This document shows, in pieces, positions 55,322-64,000 of a DNA stretch of 64,000 nt; position 1 is the first letter of the stretch, and every line of letters starts with the position of its first letter. Below the pieces are notes generated by a model. That model saw only the letters and a program-made list of their open reading frames with translations, ran no database searches and was not told the DNA's origin. The stretch spans positions 83,562,732 to 83,626,731 of the forward strand of contig NC_080044.1 of the NCBI RefSeq assembly GCF_012489685.1. The letters run 5' to 3'. The translations under genes were made by a program, and so were the position numbers. This stretch comes from Lotus japonicus. Its lineage: Eukaryota; Streptophyta; Magnoliopsida; Fabales; Fabaceae.

Positions 55322-57476
55322 CTGCAGATGAGAAACAAAAATAAATCACATGTCAACATATTTCAGGAACAAATATTAACTTTTTAAAGTTTATATATGC
55401 AATATATAAAGCTAAATGCAAAGCACTGACCACAATACATTTGTTAGATATGTTTTAAAGCCTCGAATGGGCAAAAGATTTAAAACATATCCAAGCCACT
55501 GACTAGATTATAAATTTCTTAGAATGGGCAAGAGATTCCAATTGCAAGTCATGGTCATCCTCCCAAAACATTGAATATATATGGGGTTTAGACCATGTAG
55601 ACATTGTTCCTCAATATTTACAAAAAAAGGGGAACAAAAAAAAGAGAATCTATCTGAAATAGTGAGGTGAAAAGGAAAGGTGTAAGCTAGTGATAGAGTT
55701 GAGCAAGGGTTTCAAAGAGTATCAAGGACAATTTAATAAATATGTAAAATTTCCTGGTTTAGATTAACTCAACTCAAGCACAAATTAGCAGAATAGTTCA
55801 TATTGCAGGTTAAATGGGAAAAGATAAAGAAAATAGGGATTCTCTACTTTTCGACTTTAGAAAGAATCAAATCAAATACCATACACAAATTGCACAAAAC
55901 CATATTCATACTGCATGACATAGGTCATTTAAATGAAAGGTGCAAATACATGTTCAAGAAACAGCATCTCTCAGAGAAAGAACACACATTTTTCAAGGGT
56001 TAAGGGGAAGAGACAAGGAGATGAGGGAAACGAACCTAGAAATTGTAAAACACAAAGCTCTACCGTTCACCAATCCTGATTCACTACCGAACTGCCACTG
56101 CTCCTGATTCAGTCCACCACTCCTGCTTCCAGACACAACAATTTCAATTATGAGGGGAGAAGAAATCAAAATTAGGGATTGTGAAAGAGGGAAAGTGAAA
56201 TCGCGAGACCAGACCAGGGGAGAGAGAGACCAGTTGCGAGAGAGGAGATGAGAAGAGAACAAACCTGGAAGAGCTTCGTCAGTCGCCAGAGTCCGCAAGC
56301 GTGAACGTACAGATTAGGGGAAACCAAGAACGTGACAGAGAGAAAGTGAGGTTGGAGGAAGAAATTAGGGATTGAGAGAGGAAAATAGGTGAGGGAAAGT
56401 CAAAAAAAAATTTCAGAATTTTTTAGGGACAATGAAAACATTTTTTGATAAAAAAAAACCTAAGAACCGCCGCTATACGCCTTACAACCGCCGCGAAGTA
56501 AATGTATCCACGTCAGTTGCATGAACCGCCGTGTAAACCGCCGCAAGACAATTTTTTGCGGTGGTTTTCTGAAACCGCCGCAAAGTAACCGCCGCAAAAA
56601 GCCCTTTTTCTTGTAGTGTAATTAGAGCGCCAAGGGGTATTAATTAGAGCATGCGAGTGTAAAAATAATCAAAAGCAATGAGGTTAGGCTTATGAGACAA
56701 AACATATGCAAGTAGACAACAAATCACACTTAATCATGTCAGTTCATCCTATAGGAAAATTCAGCATCTAAAACATGTAAATAAAGTTCATGTTAAAAAA
56801 ATGCATATGCTTAAGGTAACTTTTAGTGGTAAAGACAGGGAAGAGTATATACCTGTAAAGATATACCCATTCTATTAAGTAACCATAGCCAATTTTCTTT
56901 AAAGCCAAGAGAAAAATCTGATGCAGAGAGAAGTAATAAATTCAGAACAACAAAAAATTGTGAAAAAGATGGTGCCAAAAATTATAAAGAAATACAAATC
57001 GAAATTAACATGAAAAAAACCTGTTCGCAGCAACTAACAATGGAGGGAACTGTTACCTCACTCCATCTAAGACCCATCATCATAATATCTTTCACAGTTT
57101 CAACAACCATAGCAAAAATACAATCATCAATAAGCGGTCACAAACGACCAAAAGGCGCAGAAAATAACCAAAAGTTAAGAACTCACACATGAGAGAAGTA
57201 GGGTTCTGAAAATCACATGGCTGATCCAATCTTCTTCAGTTCCTGCCCAGAAAAATAAAGAATGTCAAGGAAAAAATTAAATATTGATGAACCTTAATTT
57301 CCATGAAGGGGGGAGAATCAACTGGTTCTCTTCAGGAACCAAGCATGTAAAGGAGCAAGAGAGATTGGAAAAGAAAATTAATGCACACAAAAGGGGAAAA
57401 TGTGTAGCAGTGCAAACAAATTCATGATTAAAAGGTGGATAGGAATGGTGAAGATTGCCTTTAGATTTCACATTTA

Positions 57477-57790
57477 CTCCCTCCGGTCCTTTTTATAAGA
57501 AACACTTTGACAATTTTTTTTTGGTCCTTTTTATAAGAAACACTTTTATAAAATTAAGTCAAATAATCAATTCCAATGCAAAGAGACATATTCCCAATGC
57601 AAAAATTTGGAGGGAAATTGCAAGCACCCAATAGGCATGGTCAACATTTATGGTAATTAATGTGATTGTTCTTGTAAAAAGGAAAAAACATCATTGAAAT
57701 TAAGCATAATAGTTTATTTTATAAAAAATATATGTTTCCTTGGTTTGTGTGATTTGGCCAAGTTTTTCTTATAAAAAGGACCGGAGGGAG
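57477..57790. mobile_element. Stowaway-like MITE, 314 bp
   Basis: Termini ctccctccggtcctttttat and, inverse on the right, ctccctccggtcctttttat form a perfect inverted repeat of more than 20 bp that continues with aagaaa. TA flanks it on both sides. The left arm repeats the phrase ggtcctttttataagaaaca a second time near 57523. Confidence 0.85.
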
Positions 57791-58039
57791 TATATAGTAG
57801 AGAAACACATATTCAAACTTAAATACCTGATGCACGTAGAATTATTTGGGCAATTGGATTTGTTAAAGACTTGTGTGCTCCCAATATATTTTCCATGAAG
57901 AATAGATAAAGCATGCTTTGATAGTCTAGAGCCTTAATTAATCTCCTATTTCCAATGCTTTGCCCGTTGAAAACTTCCAATATTTTTTTAAAAAATAAAT
58001 CAACATGTTCAACAATGGTCTCCACGTTCAAAAAAAACA

Positions 58040-59050
58040 ATGGTCTCCAAGAATTGAAAGGTGAGGCACAAAATGTATAATGCAGCGTGGACTTTGATAT
58101 AATATTGGGTTTTAAATGAGATTTTGAAAAGAGAGATATAAAGAGAGATTTTTTTTTGGGGTACTTAATATAAAGAGAGATTAATTGAATTTTAAATAAT
58201 GATTTTGAAAAGAGTAATTTAGTTTAATTTTAATTGGTGAATGGAGGAGGTGGTTTATAAAAGGAAGATAATAATGATTTAATTTTTTTTTAAGAGAAAA
58301 GATGATTGGTTCAGATTTTGGTAGTTGGGTAGTGGAAAGTAAATTTGAAACTATAATTAATGTTAGTCATATTAAAGATTTAAAATAATTCGAAAATAAA
58401 TAAAATTATATGTGCTATTACATGGTTACCCTTCAATAAAAATACAATTAGCAAGGATGTCATTTCCAAGTTTCCAAAAGTGGTAATAACATTTTCTTTT
58501 TGATTTTTTTTAATCTTGCAAAAAAGCTGAAAATCCTCTCAATGGATACCAAGTGTCAAAAGTTTTCATCTTTTAGGTTCTCTTTTATATACTATTTAAA
58601 TTTAGATTTAGATTTAGAAGTTGAAACTAAAAATCTTATCATAAACCCAAATCTAAAATTTAAAATCTAATATTTCACTATTCTGATTTCTTCTGCGATG
58701 TTGATGGGAGAGAGAGAAAACAAAGGAGAAATAAAGAAATGAGAAGATGAGAGAAGGAAAGTGGGAGAAAGGAGAAACTCACCTGATTGGTGCATTTGGG
58801 AGGTGAGTTGAAGGAGTGCTGGGGCGTATTTATTAACGAAAAGAGATAGTGGGGGAGAGAAAAAAAAAGAAAGTTAATGGGAGAGAGAAGAGAAAAGAGT
58901 GATTGAATAAAATATTCAAAAATAATGGCTCAGGGACACGTGGCAAGCTGTGGTTCAAAATTAGGGGAATAAAATATTATAAAATATTTGGGAGTGAGGT
59001 TTTTTATAATGACATCTTGGAAAGTTACTACTTTAATATATATATATATA
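58040..59050. other. AT-rich sequence, possible Helitron 5' region
   Basis: No gene. On the minus strand the segment from 59052 begins TCTATATATATATATTAAAG, the kind of AT-rich TC start seen at plant Helitron 5' ends, preceded by A. It contains CACGTGTCCCTGAGCCA near 58930-58945. This is a weak signal only. Confidence 0.25.
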
Positions 59051-59529
59051 GATTTAAATTTGCATGTATAAGTTAGGGGAGTTGGGTTTGGGGCCCCCCC
59101 TATGGGGCTCCGCGCCCCACCTCTTTTTTTTTAACCCATAAATGCCCTACGGAACTTAAGTTAAAATTCCGTATTATAACTCTGACAGTCATCACCTTTT
59201 CCACCATTACTCCTCCCTCCACCAACCCCTCCACCATTACTCCTCCGTCACCAACCCCTCACCAGCCCCCTTAACCCCCTCAATGCCTCCAGACCACCCT
59301 CTCTCTCACCCTCTCCTACCTCACTTTCATCCTCACTTCCATTCTTCCTACCACCACCACCAACTCCTTCATTGGCAAGCTCTCCACCATTGGATGCAAA
59401 AAGATAGCATTTGAGGTAAGTGTTGTTAGTTGTTTGTTGTATGTTGTTAGTTTAAGTAGTTGAAGTTGTTAGATTAAGTAGTTAGATTAAGTAGATTAAG
59501 TAGTTAGAATGATGATTTTCTGAATTCTG

Positions 59530-59670
59530 AGATGTGTTAAAATACGGAATATAAAGTTTCGGAGTCTATACGGAAATTCATATACCGTATTCAATACGAA
59601 TTATAAATTTCCGTATTAAATACGAATTATAAAGTTCCGTATTCAATATGGATAATAAAGTTCCGTATTC
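59530..59670. repeat. left subterminal ATACGGAA repeats of MULE-like element
   Basis: The words aatacggaatataaag, ccgtattcaatacg and ttccgtattaaatacg alternate in both orientations about every 20-30 bp. The same words occur on the far side at 63450-63560 and 63900-63970, so they probably mark the two ends of one element. Confidence 0.6.
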
Positions 59671-59680
59671 TCTTCCAGGG

Positions 59681-61831
59681 ATGACAGAATCATTTTTATT
59701 TCATGAATCCCAATTGATTGAAGTTGGATTGAACAATGGTCAACCTGAAGAGGTGCCACCACCAGCATTTGTACCCCCGTGTATAAGTATAGATGTCTCG
59801 CATTTATTTACAACTGATCAGGTATTCTTTGAACAGATTTTTGCATTGTTTTGAAAGTGTAATATATCAATTCTTATTATGTCTTGATCACCCTTGTTTA
59901 TGCCTTGTTTGTGTGTTGGGTATGCATCATTGAACAGATTTTCCCTACCCGTGATGATCTTATCAATTGGGTTCATGGAATTGCGATTGAAAATGGATAT
60001 GTTGTGTTGATCACAAAGTCAGATAGCGGTGGGAATGGAAGCAGAAAAGCTTATGTCATGTTGGGGTGCGAGAAGCATGGTAAGTATGTTCCCTACAGAG
60101 ACCCTGACCTTGTTGAAGGAACGAGAACACAAAAGACAGAATGTCCTTTTAGACTAAAAGGACGACCTATGAAAAATGGCATAGATAGAGATTGGCGGCT
60201 AAAGGTGATGGAAGGTACACACAACCATGAACCAGCTAGGTCACTACTTGGCCACAATTTTGTTGGTCGTCTAAATTCCGAAGAGAAGGAGCAAGTGGAA
60301 AAAATGTCAAAGAGTTGGGTTCCACCGAGAAAGATGCTGTTGACTTTGAAGGAAAACAATCCTTTAAACTTGACTACCATATCTCAGATTTATGGTGCTT
60401 GCAAGAGGTTAAGAAAATCCCTCCGCGGGTCATTGACAGAAATGCAACACTTGTTGAAGAAGTTGGACGGTGACAAGTACGTCCACTTTGAAAGACATGA
60501 GCCTGGATCGGAAGTCATTAGGGATGTATTTTGGGCTCATCCAAATGCTATCAAATTGTTCAACACATTTCCATATGTAGTGATTATGGATTGCACATAC
60601 AAGACAAACAAATATAAAATTCCATTGCTTGAGATTGTTGGACTGACTTCCACAGATAAGACATACTCCATAGCCTTTTGCTACATTGTTAATGAGGGCA
60701 CAGATGACTACGTTTGGGCACTGGAGTGTATGAAGTCTCTATTAGCTGATCAAGCCATGTTGCCTAAGGTGATTGTTACTGACAGGGATCTTGCCTTATT
60801 GAGTGCTGCTAAGCAAAGCCTTCCCAACACCAGCCATTTATTATGCTTGTGGCACATCAACAAGTGTGTTTTGGCAAAGTGCAAACTCTATGTTGGTACA
60901 GATGATTTTGCTGAATTGGTTATGGGGAAGTGGGGAGAGGTGGTGGATGCTGCAACAGTTGAAGAATTTGAAGTTCAATGGATGCAATTGTTTAATATGT
61001 GCAAGGACAAATACAGCAACTTTACCTCCTATTGTTCTACAACATGGTTGGTCCACAAGGAAAAATTTGCCAAGGCATGGACAAATCATGTGATGCACTT
61101 TGGAACAACAACAAGTAACAGGTACAAAAATTATATGAGCTTAATTTATGCCTTGTTATATGTTTTTCATTTGATAGATTGTTTACATTGGAGAGTTAAT
61201 AAGATATCTGTTTGTTGTTTGCAGGGCTGAGGGTGCACATGCCAGTTTGAAGAAGATGTTGCGGGATTGCAAGGGTGACCTAGCCACTTCTTGGGATGCG
61301 TCGCATAGTTTGACATGTAATCGACATACTGAAATATTAGCATCGTTTGAGCGCAGTATTCACAGAATTGATCACATTTTCATGTTCCCATTTTACACAA
61401 ATATTAGAGGATTTGTGTCAAACAAATGCCTGCAGCTCATCGACGATGAACATATAAGAATGAAGTCCTACGGCGGATGCGATTGCTTGTTGAGAGAGAC
61501 TCATGGACTACCTTGCGGTTGTGAACTTGCAGGTCACCGGTCAACCACTCTCTTGTCAATTAATTCTATTTGTTATTGAAAGTGACACTTTTGTGAACTT
61601 GCAGGTTATGAAAGAATTCCATATGAGTCAAACAACACGGCCAAATGGCGTCCGGATGTAGCCAGAATACATGGCCCTCTGATCCCGTGGTCGATGAGCC
61701 CGATGGTCCTCAAATGGGGTCCATATAATGTCATCCACCGTCAGCTCATCGAGCATGACTCGCCTCTCATCGAGGCCTGCATGCCCGACCCGGGACATAA
61801 CCCACCGCCGCGCCCTAGGCTGGTCCTGTGA
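59681..61831 (+). CDS. MuDR/FAR1-type MULE transposase, C-terminally altered
   Basis: Exons 59681-59821, 59938-61121, 61225-61532 and 61605-61831 join in phase to about 619 residues. The N-terminal FAR1-like zinc domain appears as FPTRDDLINWVHGIAIENGY ... CPFRLKG ... THNHEPA. The MULE transposase core has the DDE residues in VIMDCTYKTNKYKIP, VIVTDRDLALL and SNRAEGAHASLKK, with the interposed CLWHINKCVLAKC. A SWIM-like zinc finger follows (CDCLLRETHGLPCGC). It catalyses cut-and-paste transposition. After about GYERIPYESN the sequence is simply the reverse strand of the neighbouring PMD gene, so the natural C-terminus is missing. An ATG at 59648 in the same frame lies inside the ATACGG repeats and was not preferred. 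The catalytic part looks intact, so the protein might still be active. Confidence 0.85.
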
Positions 61832-63196
61832 GTACTCCGGATCCGCCCTCCGGATAATGACGCGATCAGAAAGGTACTCGTAGGCCCATCCTAGCAAGAG
61901 TGAGCTGAAACCTCCCATCTGGGCCGTCCCCCTCCTGGACGCTCGATCAAGCTGGTCGTACAACGTAGCGAGCGCAATTGCGCCCCACGCGTACTCGGAC
62001 ACTCGACCGAGATCCTGCAACATACCTATCCAGTAGACGGTCGTGTGGTATCCACCGCTCTTGCTAGCAAAGAGCGTCGCGCCTAGCTGGTTCACCAGCC
62101 AAATCCGTGCAGCGTCCTCATATCGGTGCTCTACAATGAAATGAATTCAGTTAACAGTTAATAACAATACAATAATAATAGATACTATTTAATCAAGTAA
62201 TAATTAAGACATACCCTCCAACGCAGCATCATACAGGGTCTGCAAGACCCCAAAGCGAATAGTCTGGCTCCTGTTCTTATCAAACTCAGCATGATAACGA
62301 GCAACAGATCCTCCCATCAACTCAGCACATAGCGCTGCACACTCGTCCCTCTCCCCCCTCCCAGGCGTATAGAACCTCGACCCCATTGGGAGATGGAGAA
62401 GAGCCGACACGTCGTCCAGGGTGATGGTCATCTCCCCAAACGGCATGTGGAAGCTACTAGTCTCCTCATGCCATCGCTCCACAAGGGCCAAAATGAGGCC
62501 TGCATCTGTCTCCGAGTAGCTGCACCAGGGTAGCTGATGAAGACCCGTCTGCTCAATCAACTCTCGAACCCTCCTGTGACTGTCTGAATCACCATCACAA
62601 GCAAGGTTCCAAACCTTCCCCCCAGCTGTGGCCACCCTCAAGTGTCGACGGTCCACATACCGCTCGTCTGTGCGTAGGAGTGCATGCCACGTCCAGGGAG
62701 CCTTGTGATCAGCATAATGCGTGAGAAGCGACAGATCAACAGGCCCCCCCGGAAACGGCGGCAACCTCTGGATCAGGTCCTCCTCGCCACCCTGTGCCTC
62801 TGGCACGACATCAGCATCAACATCAGGAGGAGGAATACTATCCTCGTCATATGACCCCTCCTCGCCGGATGACTCCTCGTCGGATGACTCATCGCCGGAT
62901 GACTCATCGCCGGATGACGACTCGCCTGATGACTCCTCGCCTGCTGACTCATGGCGAGGTACCTCAACCATGGGAGACGGCGGAGTAGGAACTCGATCAG
63001 TAGGCTCAACTGGAGCTGGAGCTGAAGCCTCTACCATGGGCGACTGCATAGAATCAACTGGAGCTGGAGCTGAAGCCTCAACCGCGTGAGAGGTCGCAGC
63101 TTGATCGCCGCGCCGGCTAGAAGCATGTAATCGCCGGTGTCTATCCTCTGTAGGCCCCGCATCCTCACTAGCTCGAGACCTCTTTCTGTTCTTCAT
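61628..63196 (-). CDS. plant mobile domain (PMD, MAIN-like) protein, C-truncated
   Basis: Two exons on the minus strand (63196-62215 and 62130-61628) give 494 residues. The N-terminus is disordered: basic MKNRKRSRASED, then Ala/Pro/Val repeats and a Ser/Glu/Asp-rich block. The PMD (aminotransferase-like plant mobile domain) starts near residue 185 with LTHYADHKAPWTWHAL, then WCSYSETDAGLILALVERWH, the hallmark FHMPFGEMTITLDDVSALLH, and later GAIALATLYDQLDRASRR. It stops at YIRTPFGRVV, where related proteins continue, so the C-terminus is cut at the same point where the transposase is cut. PMD genes occur both as silencing factors (MAIN/MAIL1 type) and as passengers of MULEs. The convergent transposase and shared repeats indicate a passenger here. 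The start was set at the first real ATG (63196). Confidence 0.82.
62845..62950. repeat. coding minisatellite (15-bp units) in the PMD gene
   Basis: About seven units of the gatgactcctcgccg type encode the (S/G)(D/E)ESS repeats in the acidic linker of the PMD protein. Length polymorphism is likely. Confidence 0.8.
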
Positions 63197-63449
63197 TCTC
63201 ACTATATATTCAGAGCAAACATTTTCTAAATAAATTCACTGAATAAATTATACTCGCTCAATTACTAAATTTCTCAATTAAATCTCTAAATAAAATCACT
63301 AAATAATTCACGATGTTTATAACTAAATTAAAAACATTTTATAAATTAACTAAGCTAATTAGATTAGGTTTTATAAATAAACTAAGCTAATTATATTAAG
63401 TTTTATAAAAACATTTTATAAATTAAGTTTATAACTCTAAACAGACACC

Positions 63450-63970
63450 AAATACGGAACATTAAGTTTCATATCCAATACGGAACATTAAGTTTCGTAT
63501 CCAATACGGAACATTAAGTTTCATATTGAATACGGAACATTATGTTCCGTATCGAACCAGAGATCCATTAACGACATTGCATGAATGGAACTCGCCCCAA
63601 AGGCCAATTTATACACAATTTCAGCCAACATAACATCTACTTAAGCATAAATCGACTACCCTAGGGTTGCAAGATTCCATAATTCCAAGTTAAATGGTGA
63701 ATTCAAGTTGAAATCCAAACTTACTTACCTCTAGGTTCAATGCAATGAATGGGGAGAATGGGTTTGATGATGGAGACGATGGTACACTTTCCAGATGATG
63801 ATTGAGGCAAGGAGATCGTCGGTCTCGAAGATTGGAGAGCAAGGGTTTGAAATGTTTTGGAGCGCTGAAATGGGTTTTGGAAAAACCCCTGTCATTTACA
63901 TAGTAATATAATACGGAACTTTATATTCCGTATTGAATACGAAATTTAATATTCCGTATTCTTGTAAAGG
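63450..63970. repeat. right subterminal ATACGGAA repeats of MULE-like element
   Basis: Three to four copies of aatacggaacattaagtttc at 63450-63550, and further aatacggaactttatattcc copies at 63900-63965, mirror the left block at 59.53 kb. The end of the element probably lies at or beyond the window edge. The segment between (63570-63890) has no recognised gene. Confidence 0.6.
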
Positions 63971-64000
63971 GGGTTTTTCCGTAATTTCCCCACTTTAAGT

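Larger units (their letters stand above)
52618..56618. mobile_element. non-autonomous CACTA (En/Spm-like) transposon with captured exons
   Basis: The left end CACTACAAAAAAAGGGC and the right end, in inverse, CACTACAAGAAAAAGGGC are flanked by the 3-bp duplication TAA (52615-52617 and 56619-56621). Both subterminal zones (52635-52830 and 56460-56600) are full of CCGCCGC/GCGGCGG words, the subterminal repeats typical of CACTA elements. It is 4001 bp. No transposase is seen; instead it carries E2F exons and a LINE fragment on the minus strand. Other stretches (53.3-54.6 kb, 55.3-56.4 kb) hold no recognised domain, though short exon-like pieces are present (for example REWDDEDCSFTC near 54000). 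Confidence 0.92.
52080..58040 (-). pseudogene. unrecognised spliced gene or fragment interrupted by a CACTA element
   Basis: Several exon-like peptides occur in order on the minus strand. About 58040-57830 gives ETIVEHVDLFFKKILEVF and LIKALDYQSMLYLFFMENI. About 57112-57023 gives ETVKDIMMMGLRWSEV. 56917-56853 (acceptor CAG, donor GTATAT) gives FSLGFKENWLWLLNRMGI. From 52586 (acceptor TTTGCAG) comes DDINAIKDVLYHVETYDV, and 52290-52110 gives further short text. The 56853 and 52586 exons join in phase, and the CACTA element lies inside the intron between them, about 30 bp from the acceptor. Without it the intron would be about 260 bp, a normal size. I do not recognise the family and cannot tell whether this is a host gene or a fragment carried by a larger transposon. 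Confidence 0.3.

Noticed and set aside
1..64000. CRISPR arrays, bacterial operons, riboswitches
   Set aside because: The window is plant nuclear DNA; the repeats found are microsatellites, transposon ends or degenerate arrays, not spaced identical direct repeats.

Overview
The window looks like nuclear DNA of a flowering plant, most likely a papilionoid legume. It is AT-rich, its genes have short GT-AG introns and plant-only families, and it holds a Sirevirus-type Copia element, Helitron, CACTA, MULE and Stowaway remains. The legume placement rests on family resemblance by eye, so treat it as probable only.

Layout. 1-3 kb is repeat-rich intergenic DNA. 3.03-6.84 kb (+) is a nine-exon KT/HAK/KUP ion transporter of 799 aa with unusual substitutions at three conserved aspartates. 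7.5-9.4 kb is a MULE-type element with 9-bp target duplication. 9.8-10.4 kb is an element packed with GTATCG/CGATAC. 11.13-13.0 kb (+) is a plastid-targeted DUF760 / UV-B-induced-like protein. 13.1-15.8 kb is a degenerate repeat array invaded by a Stowaway-like MITE, itself invaded by a second MULE. 16.78-18.51 kb (-) is a small secreted purple acid phosphatase, and 19.48-22.35 kb (-) is an annexin close to annexin D5. These four genes look intact and are the ordinary host content.

From about 23.5 kb the window is dominated by nested transposons. A Helitron 3' end (23.50 kb) and a decayed Helitron helicase C-terminus lie on the minus strand. The helicase is split by a non-autonomous LTR retrotransposon (24.16-29.95 kb) with target duplication GAAGG. 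30.6-33.7 kb is a degenerate AT-rich tandem array. 34.38-51.44 kb is a very young Sirevirus-like Copia element (LTRs almost identical, target duplication ATGAC) with gag, pol, an envelope-like ORF and an antisense coiled-coil ORF that has its own TATA box. Its middle is presented twice around a 100-N gap (39,053-43,772 and 43,873-48.6 kb). This is almost certainly two overlapping contigs placed end to end, so the real element is about 12.2 kb.

52.62-56.62 kb is a CACTA transposon carrying three spliced E2F-type transcription-factor exons joined to a LINE zinc-binding fragment. It sits inside an intron of an unrecognised minus-strand spliced gene or gene fragment. 57.48-57.79 kb is a Stowaway-like MITE. 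59.5-64.0 kb is a MULE-like element with a FAR1/MuDR-type transposase (+) and a plant mobile domain (MAIN-like) gene (-) facing each other, both losing their C-termini at one junction near 61.63 kb. The element runs off the right edge.

No operon-like cooperation is expected; the host genes are independent. The most noteworthy items are the aspartate-less HAK transporter, the antisense gene of the Sirevirus-like element, the exon-capturing CACTA, the MULE with tRNA-like inverted termini, and the assembly duplication.
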